Positions 27,534-56,947 of a stretch of DNA of 64,000 bases are shown piece after piece. Where the stretch lies: the NCBI GenBank assembly GCA_964020155.1, contig OZ026556.1:2259501-2323500 (forward strand), read 5' to 3'. Made by a program: the position numbers and the translations under genes. How positions within the stretch are numbered: the first letter of the stretch is position 1; each line of letters begins with the position of its first letter. Origin of the DNA: Chondrilla cf. caribensis. Taxonomy: Eukaryota; Porifera; Demospongiae; Chondrillida; Chondrillidae. The notes below the pieces were generated by a model. That model was not told the DNA's origin. It worked only from the letters and a program-made list of their open reading frames with translations, and ran no database searches.

Positions 27534-28529
27534 TTATTTTAATCTGGAAGATTGTAATTCTTTTCTCAGTGACTTCTGTCTACCAACTGCATGTTCTGTA
27601 GCACTTTTATATATTTCAAGGATCTTTGAGGCTTGTGAAAAACCACGAATAGTGACCCATTTCTCCACAATCTCAGTTAAAAGTAGTTCGCTCTTACTAG
27701 GATCAGCTATGTCCACATCCATCATTGACCAAGTAAACTGGATAGATTCATTGGTAACAATACTCTGGATAGCACCTTTCTTATCCAAAGAAGCTTCAGA
27801 CGAATGAAGCTTTTGGAGGAATGGCCAAAGTAATAGTTCGATGTCTCGAAACAACCAGTATGCCCCTTGCCGCAGTATGAGCAAGCCCCCTCGATTTGTC
27901 AACTTCACCCATCGTGCTGCACACTCTTCAAATGACTCATTTGGCTCAATGTCAAGTGGTGATCCTTCGAGCATGTTCAAAAGACAAGCCATAAAATCCG
28001 CTGCAACTGGGCCAACAGCTTTCTTGTATTTCTCCATGAGGACACGGACAACATAGCCTGCAGCATACATGATGGCATTCTCTTCTATCTCCGACAGTTG
28101 CCTCACAGCTGGACTTCTGCTAGGGGATGGCAAAGTATCTGCAGCTTCCTTTATAGCAGCATGCAGATAGCTGTCGGCGATAAGTTGTGGTACAGATGGG
28201 TCAAAACTCTCCTGCAACTGCCCTTCAAGTTGCTCCCATGCGATGTAAAGAGAACTGGTTACAAATGCGTGATAAGGACCATATAGTTCTTTTCTGCGTT
28301 TGTTTCCACTCTGTACGTTTCTCGCGACGATGATCTGTAGTTCTTCAAAGAGACTGGCTGAGAACTGGATCACTGCTCGGACCTTGGGGTCTTCCTCTGG
28401 GTTTTCTTTCAGCGTGCGAAGCAATGCATCCACTCCACTGAGCACTCTACTATTTCTGGGAGTCGACAGCTTAAGATCTTCTCTCTCCTTAATCTCCAAA
28501 AGCACTTTCTGCATCAAACTAAATGCCAT
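27534..28529 (-). CDS. P-transposase C-terminal-domain-like protein, encoded separately
   Basis: An intact single-exon ORF of 331 aa, convergent with the transposase and 33 bases from its stop. The segment EENAIMYAAGYVVRVLMEKY followed by CAARWVKLTNRGGLL resembles the AGYV...GGL region found at the C terminus of P-element and THAP9 transposases, the part absent from the neighbouring transposase. The first 120 residues are helical without a recognised motif. It has no signal peptide or membrane segment. It may be a second transposase subunit or an accessory or regulatory factor; the homology is judged by eye only. Confidence 0.7.
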   Translation of the reverse strand: MAFSLMQKVLLEIKEREDLKLSTPRNSRVLSGVDALLRTLKENPEEDPKVRAVIQFSASLFEELQIIVARNVQSGNKRRKELYGPYHAFVTSSLYIAWEQLEGQLQESFDPSVPQLIADSYLHAAIKEAADTLPSPSRSPAVRQLSEIEENAIMYAAGYVVRVLMEKYKKAVGPVAADFMACLLNMLEGSPLDIEPNESFEECAARWVKLTNRGGLLILRQGAYWLFRDIELLLWPFLQKLHSSEASLDKKGAIQSIVTNESIQFTWSMMDVDIADPSKSELLLTEIVEKWVTIRGFSQASKILEIYKSATEHAVGRQKSLRKELQSSRLK

Positions 28530-28704
28530 AACTTCAAAAAACCATAGAATCTATAGAAAGAACACGTCGACCTACACTTTGTGACCTAATCGATATCGTT
28601 GGTGAGAAATTCGCATAGCGTTAATTATTAACACGTATAATGTAAACTGTCGAACACTTCCGTTATTGCGACACCGTAACAGACCTAGCACAGGTCTAGA
28701 GTGG

Positions 28705-28736
28705 GAGTTTCCAATCCCGAGGTTGTAGTATCTATG
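28705..28736 (-). repeat. right terminal inverted repeat (32 bp)
   Basis: Perfect reverse complement of 19900-19931. Confidence 0.9.
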
Positions 28737-28743
28737 GTACAAT
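28737..28743. repeat. right target-site duplication GTACAAT
   Basis: Exact copy of 19893-19899 directly outside the right inverted repeat. Confidence 0.85.
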
Positions 28744-29560
28744 ACGTGAACATAACAGTAGAACGCACGCTTTCAGAACGTCAAACGGACACCCGATTAT
28801 CCATACTACTATTAGACGAGGACTAAGCAATAAAGATTTCAAGGTGTTCGAGCCGGGAAGTAAATGTAAACGTTCACAATCAAATTCATTTGAAGCATGA
28901 ACGCACGCGATAAGATCTATATACTGGGATCAAATTTTGTCATGTTGGGTAGTCTACGCACTCAAGGATGCATGAGGAATTCAATTCATCCAATCAAGGA
29001 TGCCTTCCATCTGAGACATATAATGATATTTTGTCATTGCGCTCTGCCCTTCACACACTATGGTCCGCCATTTTGTCGACAACGAAGGTGTTGGAGTATC
29101 TATGGTATAACGAAGCAAGCCTAAGGTGTCAATCTAGCTAACAAATGGCTGATGCCTATGTGTAGGTATATACCTACTGTCCAGCTCTTACACGCTCCAC
29201 ACCTGCCTGCACGTCCGGTCCGATCCTATAATGTCAAGAGTATTTTCGAATTCAATGTCATATTTCTCCTCAACTTTGTATAATATTATTTTGCAACAGA
29301 TAGCTGATAACAGAGGATGTGGACATGCAAAATAAACATGTAACAAGATTCAGTATAAATATTACATTCCAAGAATATCAGCACATTATAATATTACATT
29401 GACCATGTATGTACTAAGTAATGAACACAAGTACATGGTGGTGAGTAAATAATGTCCAAGACAGTACCTTCATGAGTACAAAATGTACAGATGGCTGTAT
29501 GAATCCTAATGAACTTAAATAGATTAATAAATATGTCATGGTACTCAATAATCATTACAG
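28744..29560. other. noncoding region downstream of the transposon
   Basis: No gene supported. A CCGCCATTTTG site lies at about 29067-29077, followed by GGAGTATCTATGGTATAAC, which partly resembles the outer end of the transposon inverted repeat and could be a remnant of a related end. Confidence 0.35.
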
Positions 29561-37756
<8,196 letters not shown>

Positions 37757-38193
37757 TTGGAGGAGCCTCGTGAAAATATACAGCAAAAGCGTACACCAGG
37801 ATTCCTCAAAGAACAGGATTCACTTCTGCTACACCCCAGTCCATTGTTGCAGTTTTATGACGCAAATATACGTGAACGCACCATATTATAATGAGTAAAA
37901 ATGGCCGGCCGGAAAATCCCTCAGCCTGAGCATGGATAATAATATTCATAGAATATACGTATTATCCATGGCCTGAGACACACTGGCTGTTTATAGAGTT
38001 CATGAACTACGTATATAATATCGAAGATTCACTTCTCAATTGAGCACTTAAGTATGATCAAAAAATAATTACAGTGATAATAAAACCCATAGATAAGATT
38101 CTCATGTACATACGCATATGCATGTAGGTATGCATGCACTTGTCCAAAACGCTCACACAATGGACAAACATAACAATTGGTACAACAATACTG
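37757..38193. other. gap between receptor kinase start and ZNF598-like stop
   Basis: This 437-base gap must contain the promoter of the receptor kinase and the 3' end of the upstream gene on the same strand. An imperfect hairpin (CCTGAGCATGGATAATA...TATTATCCATGGCCTGAG) occurs at about 37924-37977. No TATA box is clear. Confidence 0.4.
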
Positions 38194-40939
38194 TTAGCTT
38201 AGTGCTACCCTATTACTCCAAAATGTATGAGTGCTGTATGTTCCACTGGATTCAGTGGATAAGCTGGGATATTCATTTTCGTCCAGTGTAGTCACAGCAA
38301 GACTGCTGTTGCCAGTAGATTGGCTCCATGGCTGCGATGAGCTGGGTAATGGTTTTGGGACGGACTTAATTTTACTCTTGTGAGCTTTCCCGGATTTTTT
38401 CTTACTCTTTCTTGTCTGTAAGTCACCACTGTGGTAGGAAAGAGAGTGGGATGGCCTGCCATGTTCCTCCCCCTTTGGCCAGGTGGGTGCATTTTCAGTG
38501 ATGTGCAATAGTCTGAGTTCAGATCGCTTTTCTTCATTTGGGAGTCCAGACATACAGTCCTCAAATATGTACTTCCAGTCATCTCCAAACAATTCTTGAG
38601 ATTTCATATAATAGTCACGAGCAGTTATTTCATTATGCAGGAATTGATTACACATGGTCTTGAATTCCCTTATTTTAGTTGGGTTGTTAGATAGTTTGTC
38701 TGTAATGAAAGACTGCCTTCTGTCTCCTGGTGGTTGGTGTGTGGCCGTGGTGAACCCGGGTGGTGGACCAGAAACAGGGTCTGACAAAGACCGACTGGGC
38801 GTAGGGTAAAAACCAGGAGGAGGTTTACGTTTAGCTGCTTGCGACGAGTACAGGAAACGCTCAGTTGCAAGTGAACCTGTTTTTTCTTCTGTAAGGCCAT
38901 TGGTTCTACTATTAGGAACATCCAGTGCTGGCCAGTTATCTGTGGTGGATTTGGCTGGTTTGGTTATAGAGTGCTTCTTTGTTATCTTATGTTCAGGGCA
39001 GGCCTCCTTTGGGACAATTTGGTCTTGAGGAGGAACAGTTGTGCTCTCAATTAACACCTCATTTAGTGATCTACACACAAGCGGTATTTGGATATTAGTA
39101 CAGACATGCATTACAAATATGGTACAAATGCATCAAGAAATACTAAAATCATACAAAATGATATTAGTTTCACGAACAGACATGTACGTAAGTATTTACA
39201 TACATACGTAGACAGTACAGCTGTCTCAAATAATGACCATTCGGAAGCAGAGTAACCAGAGTGAAGTTCTGCCTACGTGCGACTACCCATAGAGGTACGT
39301 ACATACGTACATACAACTCACTACAGAGTCAGGGCAATCAACATCATACACCAGTTCATGAACCTATATACGTATGTACGTACATATGCATGTAGACTCA
39401 TTAGCAAGACTTTCACTCTGGCTTCTCTGTTTTACTTGACGAGTCTGGCTACACAAGACTAGAGCCTACGTGTGCACATACGTACATACATGCCTACAAA
39501 CACAACATGGACATATTACATTTTAAACTATCCAAGACGGACCATAGAGTGACGTAATAAAGTAGTAAGTGTCAAGTACGTATTTCAAAGTTATTGAGGG
39601 AGTGAGAGAGGATTAAAATATAAAGGTTGCCAATATTTGAAAATATTTACATATAAGTACATACGTACGAAATTGAAATTACCAGTGCACAAAGCAGTAC
39701 ACACTGATCATAGCACTAACTGAGAGACATAAAGCCATACATATGTACGTATATTGTACTAGGTACATGCATACACCATGATTCAGGTACCTCTTGAGCA
39801 CTTGAGTGAAAGTACTAAAAATACTAAGTTGAAGTATGTACGTATGTACTAACATTGAAAAATGTACTAGGGTGGAGTACGTATGTACTGACCAGGAGTA
39901 TGTACGTATGAAATACGTATGGGCATGCACTAACCAGGAGTACACATGTGCTAAGCAGGATATTTATAAAGCAAGTAACACCGTAGAGCATGATCACAGG
40001 CAATCCCTCACCTTGCTGTTTGCTGTCCACTGTAAGATACCTCATCTTTTCCTTTGTGTCTGCTATAACTGAAGCCAACTTCTATCTGTCTGGCTTGCTT
40101 AGCTTCTTGTTTGCCCATGTCACGAGAATGGTGCTTTGCAACATGAGCTTGTAGGTCTACTTTGGAGCGGAAGGCATTAACATATTGCTCCTCGAGACAC
40201 TGGCCCAGTTCACAAAGATAATGTTCTTTTCTGAAGTGACTCTTCAGAACACTGTATTTAGGATAGAACTCGACCTTACCATCATTCTCACAGAAGTGGC
40301 ACCAAAAGTGATTTTTCTTGACGTGGAAAAAGAGACTCTCTCGGTCAAAAAATCTTTCATCGCAAAATTTGCACATCGGGTGGCCTTTGCACGCACCATC
40401 AGAATCACCAGTCCGGAAGTGAGCAATGAGCTCCTGTCGAGTATACACCTTCCTCTCTGATGTAAAGAGATCCAGGTTATCAAGACACAACTTACAAAAC
40501 TGGACCCCATGCACTTGGCGCAAGTGTTCCTTCAATTTCGACATGGATGTGTATTCTGATTTGTCGTCATTACATTTGACACAGGTACGCTTTTGAAGTT
40601 GGTAGAATACTTCTCTAGCAGTCTTGTCCTCAAAGTAAATTTGGTACTTTCTGACAAAACTTGGATTCTTCTTCATCACAGTGGCATATTGGCTGGGGTC
40701 CTTACAAAACAGTATCTATACAAGTGATAACGAATACAGAGTCAAAGTACGCATAATGTGGACAGCAATGCCAATCTACGTAGGATAAACGATGTTTCAT
40801 GTATACGTAGGTGTGTGTATCTCCCCCTCTCTCTGTGTGTGTCTCTCTCTCTGAGTGTGAGAGAGAGCTTGTGTGTGTGTGTGTGTGTGCGTGTGCATGA
40901 GTCTGTGTGTGTGTGTGCCTATGTGTCTACGCGTGTGTA

Positions 40940-40978
<39 letters not shown>

Positions 40979-41107
40979 GCGTGCATGAGTCTGTGTGCGT
41001 GAGTCTGTGTGTGTGTGCTAGTGAGCGTGTGTGTGTGTGTGTGTGCCTATGTGTCTACGCGTGTGTACTTTTGTGTGTGTGTGTGCCTATGTGTCTACGC
41101 GTGTGTA

Positions 41108-41146
<39 letters not shown>

Positions 41147-41410
41147 CTATGTGTCTACGCGTGTGTGCTTGTGTGCCTGCGTGGGTGTATAAGGATACGA
41201 CCAAACATAACGTCAAGGGTCGTACCAAACGTCACAAACCTGATTCATGTCGTTTCTACAAACAGGGCACTCCTTCTTGTCGCCAAGAACTCGAATACGA
41301 GTACAGCAGATATAGCACAACGCATGATTACAGTTCGATACAGCCCATACAGGGATATCTTCACTACTCAAACATACGGGACAAGTACGGTTCACAACAC
41401 TTTCTGCCAT
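38194..41410 (-). CDS. ZNF598: ZNF598/Hel2-like RING E3 ubiquitin ligase
   Basis: Three exons, 41410-41240, 40715-40012 and 39070-38194, agree in phase and give 583 aa. Exon 1 is an N-terminal RING ([29 protein letters not shown]). Exon 2 has the ZNF598-type series of zinc fingers ([79 protein letters not shown]). The C-terminal exon is Pro/Ser-rich with a conserved helical block near [20 protein letters not shown]. Known members sense collided ribosomes and ubiquitinate small-subunit proteins to start ribosome quality control. The length is shorter than the vertebrate protein, mainly in the low-complexity C-terminal part. All frames are intact. Confidence 0.9.
40812..41192. repeat. TG-rich minisatellite in ZNF598-like intron 1
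   Basis: TG-rich DNA containing at least four copies of a unit with GTGCCTATGTGTCTACGCGT near 40915, 41043, 41084 and 41144, separated by variable (GT)n. It lies wholly in the intron between the RING and zinc-finger exons. Confidence 0.8.
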
Positions 41411-41504
41411 TGATCTTCGTATAGACGAAAACAGTTACGATCGTTCCCAACGAATTGTTCTTACGTACTGATTAGGTAAGTGACCACCGCTCTTCCCTAG
41501 AAAC

Positions 41505-41529
41505 AAAATGGCGGTTGAAAATGACGTCA
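41505..41529 (-). promoter_or_regulatory. YY1-like and CRE sites upstream of the ZNF598-like gene
   Basis: AAAATGGCGG (41505-41514) and a perfect palindromic cAMP-response element TGACGTCA (41522-41529) lie about 95-120 bases upstream of the ATG at 41410. Similar AAAATGGCGG sites occur at other starts in the window. Confidence 0.45.
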
Positions 41530-41984
41530 TGCTCTGTCACCCTTAACGTACTATTTTTAGAAACAGTTTCCACGCCTGATGTAACTTCAGGAAGTCACGG
41601 AAGTGACCCCTGATTGACACCATTCACGCAGGTGAAGGTGCATGGTATACACTCGGGGTGCCAGGCTACCACTCGCCACAAAATTTTGGTGCCAACCTGG
41701 GTACGGCATTAAACACCCCTGCTTGGTTAGTTGGTTAGTACATAGCTGTCCGAATACAATCCATACAACTACAGCCCATACAGCAACTGACGTCACTGTA
41801 TACATAAATACATATGTAATGTATATGTAGTCATAATGGATAACCATTGAATTTACTGATACTCAAGCAGGTTACCCATCAATAGAGTACACATATCATC
41901 ATTTATAAGTCTCTAATTCAGTGTAGTAATATATACAATAAAACTATGGATTCATCTCACCTCAGTTTATTATCTTTAAATAGC

Positions 41985-42186
41985 TACAGTGGAACCTCTT
42001 CATAAAGGACACATTGGGATCAGCTAATTTGTTCACTGTAGAGAGGTTGTCCACTCTTCGGAGGTGAAAAATGTATTAACACTATAGGAAAGTTAATTTT
42101 TGGGGCCTAAAAAGTGTCCTTTGTAGGGGGGTATTTTCTATGGTGTCCTTTATTGGGAGAGTCCTTTAATAGAGGTTCCACCATAG
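41985..42186. mobile_element. pogo/Tigger-like MITE with CAGTGGAACCTCT ends
   Basis: The left end CAGTGGAACCTCTTCATAAA is echoed inverted at the right (TTTAATAGAGGTTCCACCAT). TA lies at the left edge. About 200 bases, noncoding, between the divergent ZNF598-like and copine genes. CAGTG-type ends with TA targets are typical of Tc1/mariner-pogo derivatives. Confidence 0.65.
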
Positions 42187-42582
42187 TAATATCACAGATA
42201 TTATTATGTCTAACACACTGTTAGACATAATAGACATATTAGACGCAAGTATTAGACCGTTTCTTGCACATACATTTCGTACCTTTAAATGTCATTGAAG
42301 GTGAATTCAGATTAATGACAAGCAAATGGTAATATGTGTACAAAGCTTCCAATTGCCGCATGCAATCATAGGTATCTAGGGTCTATGGTGCAATCATTGT
42401 ATTTTGTGAAGTGTATACCGGATATTGCACTTCTGTTACGCAATTGCAACCCAGATATATATATACTGTATAATTATACACTAGTCACGTGTGGTGGACA
42501 CTCAATGGAGTTCGAAGTATAAAATGTAATGGCGCGAATAGTCGAGCCAAACTATCAAAATATCGGTTAGCGAATATTTCGA

Positions 42583-51748
<9,166 letters not shown>

Positions 51749-52276
51749 TTTGGAGCTATAAGTATATGTTATCATTTTCAATTTTGTATGACAACTGTAC
51801 CTACTCACGTACGTACTTATATAATACGCATAATATGTATTGCTTTCTTCAAATTTTGCTTTGTGCTTTGATTTGAATGTGCATTAATTTTTATAATTAT
51901 TATACAGTACTATACGGACGTACATAATATTGAAGGATATCATGACGTTCAATTATATATTATAATTCATGTGTAATATATTATCTTATGTAACATATTA
52001 TATAATATAATTATACAAACTATCAGTTATTAAGTATAATATGACATTGTAAAAGTGCATTAATAACAATGTACTATAATAATATGAATTTTACAATTAT
52101 CTATGTACGTACATAAAATTAGTACAATACGTATAAAGATGATAAGACATTAATAGTATATAATATATATGGCCATGCACATGTATGACAGGCCTAGGCA
52201 TATTGCTACACATATGCATGTACGTACATGTATGTTGATTGACCACTATATCGTCCTCTTATTCTCAATAGTCTGA
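51749..52276. other. tail-to-tail spacer between copine and arylsulfatase 1
   Basis: AT-rich, with no gene. It contains the copine 3' end; the first 150 bases recur at 56520-56660 downstream of arylsulfatase copy 2. Confidence 0.6.
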
Positions 52277-55200
52277 TCATTTGTTCAATTCACATACATG
52301 ACCCACTGGACACTGGTGAGTGGGTGTCTTACAGCAACCAGGATACGGAGAACATCCAGGAACAGCACAAGGATACAGGGATGGGTTGGACCCTTTGTCT
52401 TTCTGTGACTCTCCCCACACCATCTGAGCATCAAAGGTCTTCTTCAACTGTATGTGAAGGAAAAGGACACTCACTCTTACAGTGAGTAAGAGCACAATTT
52501 AATAATCTCATGCACATTTTTCATAGTATCCATGATGTCGTTGTATTGCAGATCTTTTGGTGTCAAAGTATACACTTCACTTGGATCTTCATCCAGGTTG
52601 AACAACAATGGAGGATCTTGGACAGCTTTCTTAGTAGCTGTCCAACAGTCTTGATCAGGGTAGGGCTCTTTACAGTGGCTTCTACACAGGTATATGTAAG
52701 GTATAGATACTGATAGTAAGAAACATTAATTACACAAAAGTCAATGTCACACATACATTTAGTTATAAGCATGAATGGTAAAGTGTTTTCATAAAGCTTT
52801 AATAGTGTTGAGCTACATTTGATTTTATATTAACATTGGATAACAAATGCTTTTTTTTATTATTTGGGTTATAATTATTTAAAATTACTATTCTTTAGCT
52901 TTTTGTCTCATGTCTCAAACCTCTCTTATCCCCCAGCAGTGCATCAGGTAGTGCATGATACACATACGAACTGCTTCACTGATCAAACACTAAAACAGCA
53001 TTAGATTCATGCAGTATGCAAATTGAATCTGTTAGTTGTCATTAGCAATCATGGCTATTACAAGAGAGTGGAAATTATACCTGTGAATAGTGTATCAATC
53101 AAATTAACATGACAGTACGTGGTTTCAAACTCCATATAGAACAATGCCGCTCAGTTGTACAGGAGGATTTATAAATAGAAAGAATTTGATACAAACTCAC
53201 CCCTGGGTGATGAAGTGTGCCTTGTACTGTTTGTGTCTGACAGCAAACACACCATCTTCTGGTGTACAATTCACAGGATAGTAATAATAAGTATCTCTTT
53301 TGCTCTATGTAAATAAATATTATTTCTTACACATAATCCTGTAGAAGGATAATCTTCAGAATCTACTAACACATAGATTTATAACACACTCTTCTGTTCT
53401 GCTCTGTAGGCAAGGAATACATTAGGTATAGTTGTGCAAGTTTATATACTATAGTATGGGCATGTATTACAGTTAATGAACATTAAATTCACATGCACAC
53501 ACACATGCATGCATGCACACGCACGCACACATGCTTGCGCGCACACATACACACACACTTACTGGTTTGTTCTCAAACAGAATAGAACTCATGTCATATC
53601 CATCCAACACAACATCCTGTTTGGGTTCAACTCCAGCTAGCTTCAAAATGGTTGGGAGAAGATCCAGACTGGACGCAAGCTATATAATACACAAAGACAT
53701 ATTATGTCATGTCACACACTTATACTAAGTAGGTTAGTGAGAACGTACGTACGTAAGAGCTATTACGCATAATATCATGCATAATATTACACTTACATGT
53801 GCTAGCTGTCAAATCACTGGAGACATGCGTACTGTACAACTCTATGAATGGTACTATACAGCCCTAGAGCAAACCTCTCTGGTTACTCCTGGTTGGATCC
53901 TCCCAGGCCACCATGCTATTCCTGGTTCTCTCATACCTCCTTCATATGTTGTTCCCTTTCCACATTTGAGCAAACCTTGATTACCACCTTCGATCTCACT
54001 ACCCAACGCTGGACTGTGTGAGGAAACTACCGATCAACAAGAATGCACAATGCAGAGAAAATGTAATCCAAATACGCACCCATTATCTGCGGTGAAAAAT
54101 ACTAAGGTATTTTTGTCCACTCCCGCATTCCTCAAAGTCTCAAAGATGAGCCCAACAGAACCATCCAATGAGGTCTATAGCAGGAGTACATTTCACACAG
54201 ACAGTACATTATAGAAAAAGATGCATATTGATTAAAAACTAACTAGGGCATCTCCGAATTTCCCTCTTATGGTGGAGTTGGTGTACTTCTTACCAGCATA
54301 ATGAGGAAGATGAGTGTGATGGTAGGCATAGTAGAGGAAGAACGGTTTGTCTGCAGCTGACCATGATGAAAATTTTACATCAAGATTACAGAAAATTCAA
54401 CTAAATCATTTTTTTCTAATAAACAACATCTTATCAGCCTGTGTCTTGATGAAGTCAACTGCAAAGTCATTGTACATGTCATCAATAGTGAGCATATTAG
54501 CTGGTTGTTGGACGATAGTGAAGTTCTGGAAGATAGGACAGCCTGGAGTAACATGTCTCCCTGAGGAGTCATGGGGTGATTCATCTCATATTAAGAAGTA
54601 CACAGATACCTCAACCATAGTATCACACTTACCACAGGTATCACAAGGGACATCTGGGTAAAAGCACACAACACATGGACATTCACCAGGGTTAACAGGT
54701 AGTCCCTGCAATTTTTAAGAACTATAAATTTGAAAAGCTCAACCAAAAGGCAGTATAATTTACCAGGTAGTGATCGAATCCAAAATGTCCAGGTAGATAC
54801 TTGTAGTTTTCACCAACCCCCAAATGCCACTTTCCCACCATTCCTGTACTGTATCCAGCTTCCTTGAGGTATTGGGCAATGGTTGTCTCATTGAGGGGAA
54901 GACCTGTTGATTAAAAGTGTTATATTGTAAAGAATAGCTGTAGTGATAATTGTATACAGTAAATTCACGTTAATCTGCCACCACTTTATCCGTCAAACCT
55001 CTTAATCTGCCACACTTTCCCAGTACCAATATAATGTATAAGTACCAATAGACACCCAGTTAATCCGCCAAACGCGTTAATCCACCATATTCTTTGAAAA
55101 CGAATTGCGGCGGATTAACGAGTATTCACTGTATATATAATAACTGATTTTTAGACTTTTACCAATTATCGATTGTTAAGTTGATCAATTGGAAGTCTAG

Positions 55201-56084
55201 ATATTTACACAGGCCATGACAAAAGTGTACCCTCCGACCTACCTCCGTTGGAGGTGATACCAAGCACATCAGGGTAGATCCCAGATCTTGTCTGGTACCT
55301 TCCTGTTAATAGAGCTGCCCTATACACAAATGTGGAGTTTGTGTCCATGTTACACCACTTGCAAACCTGACTCCATATGATAATATGACTACATTATAGC
55401 AAACCTTGAAGGACTGCACACAGCACCTGCTACATAGAAGTCAAGGAATCGAAGACCCTCTTTAGCCATTTTGTCCAAATTTGTGGTATTGGATGTCGGG
55501 TGTCCATAGCATCCGAGATCACCGAATCCCAACTGGAAGGAATATAAGCAATTGTGCTATATAGCTACGTATTTGAACAAATTGCAGCAGATATAATACA
55601 TACACCATGAACACACCATGCTAATTCTTAGCAGGCTCTCCGTACTTGCTAGTGTACAGTAGGCGAATAAAATCAAGGGATCTATCCCGATCAGCGTAGT
55701 TTATTATGGTTCAACCATACTATATAGAAACTACGAGCATCTATGGTTGAACCAACTTAATAGTCCTATGCATAGACCGAACATCGGGTATATACCTCCT
55801 CCACTACACCATGAAATATTATGTGAAACAATTGACACTCTGTATGCTTATACTGTAGACCAGCTGAATTTCACACGCACGCGTGAAAGAACCTGTCAGA
55901 TACGTATCTTCACCTAATGTTCAACGTTGGAGATAATGTACATTCATTCGTTGAAACTCACATCGTCTGCGAATAATATTACAATGTTTGGCTTGCTCGA
56001 TTGGAAATTGGCGTTGACGTCTCTTCCTCCGACGTTACTCCATGTTGACAGAAAAAGGAGCAAAACACCTAGCAAAGAAGCCAT
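52277..56084 (-). CDS. arylsulfatase A-like gene, copy 1 (one splice donor lost)
   Basis: Thirteen exons on the minus strand: 56084-55962, 55532-55405, 55319-55243, 54903-54764, 54705-54633, 54560-54435, 54350-54244, 54174-54080, 54013-53875, 53679-53563, 53304-53201, 52681-52516, 52447-52277. Phases agree and give 521 aa, close to the usual length of arylsulfatase A. It has a signal peptide ([15 protein letters not shown]), metal-site ILFADD, the sulfatase signature [14 protein letters not shown] with the Cys that becomes formylglycine, [26 protein letters not shown] and GKGTTYEGG. It would cleave sulfate esters in lysosome-like compartments or outside the cell. The exon 6 donor reads G|AT where copies 2 and 3 have G|GT, so normal splicing there should fail. 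The last-but-one donor (AAT|GTGCAT) is weak but shared with copy 2. Confidence 0.85.
53487..53560. repeat. CA/GCACGC repeat in arylsulfatase 1 intron 10
   Basis: A short CA-rich repeat just after exon 10, at the same intron position as longer CA runs in copies 2 and 3. Confidence 0.85.
54957..55131. mobile_element. pogo-like MITE in arylsulfatase 1 intron 3
   Basis: Starts CAGTAAATTCACGTTAATCT and ends in the inverted equivalent GGCGGATTAACGAGTATTCA followed by CTG. It is 175 bases long and flanked on both sides by TA. The interior has further TTAATC(T/C)GCCA repeats. It is absent from the same intron of copies 2 and 3, so it inserted after the duplication. Confidence 0.8.
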
Positions 56085-56199
56085 TTTTCTCGGGTGTATG
56101 CAATAATTGTAAGCTGCACGCTCGCACGCGTGATCACGTTGTTTTAACCATGAATATATTTTATATATACACTTTGATACATGGATTACATTGTTTTCG

Positions 56200-56216
56200 C
56201 ACACGCACTCACACAC

Positions 56217-56249
<33 letters not shown>

Positions 56250-56660
56250 TGCACACACACATGCACACACCCACCCACGCATGCACACACACACACACAG
56301 GGCTAAATATGTATAAATACACATCTATGTGCACACACACAATCGGCAGGCACATGCATCCAACACACACACACACACGGCTTTCAAAACACAATAACAG
56401 ACGTCCTCATTGTGATAATTACATAGTACGTACAGTACCATAATTTAAGTTCATAACTCATTATCATTACCTCAATAATAGTCTCAATAATAATGATTTA
56501 TCATTGTGTTCCGCCATATCCATTGTAATTTGGAGTTATAGTTATCATTTTTTAAATTTGTACAACCACTGTACCTACTTACATAATACGCATATTAGTA
56601 TTGCTTCCTTGTTATTTTGCTTCATGTTGAATGTGCATCAGTATACAATAAGACCATACA
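56200..56660 (+). pseudogene. duplicated 3' fragment of the copine gene
   Basis: TGTTCCGCCATATCCATTGT AATTTGGAG at about 56510-56537 matches the last codons, stop and 3' UTR of copine (51728-51765), and similarity continues through TGTACCTACT and ATAATACGCATA to about 56650. Upstream, a CA repeat and an ATTACATAGTACG / ATTACGTAATACT stretch match copine intron 13. Most of exon 14 is deleted. This marks the edge of the tandem duplication that made arylsulfatase copies 1 and 2. Confidence 0.7.
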
Positions 56661-56947
56661 TAATAATATTATTATTGAATCATATTATCATGATCAATTA
56701 TTATAATTATTATCCATATATTAATATTAATTGTCATTGCTTTCATGTGTATTTTTGGAAACAATCATAATAATATTAAGTCTGTATACATTAAATGCAT
56801 TATATGTAAATAAATAGCACAATACGTAGATAATGAGACACATAATATTATATGGCCATGCACCTGCACAACTGGTTCATATCGGCATAATGCTGCACAT
56901 GCATGTGGCACGGACCACTACATCACCTCTTATTCTCAATAGTCCAA

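Larger units (their letters stand above)
19900..28736. mobile_element. composite P-superfamily-like DNA transposon carrying a reverse transcriptase gene
   Basis: An 8837-base element bounded by perfect 32-base terminal inverted repeats (19900-19931 and 28705-28736, beginning CATAGATACTACAACC and ending GGAAACTC) and a 7-base target duplication. Inside are three intact genes: a minus-strand reverse transcriptase with restriction-like endonuclease (20565-23762), a plus-strand 11-exon P/THAP9-like transposase (24239-27500), and a minus-strand ORF resembling a P-transposase C-terminal domain (27534-28529). Perfect ends, an exact target duplication and intact frames point to a recent insertion. 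P elements usually make 8-base duplications; only seven match here. Confidence 0.88.
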
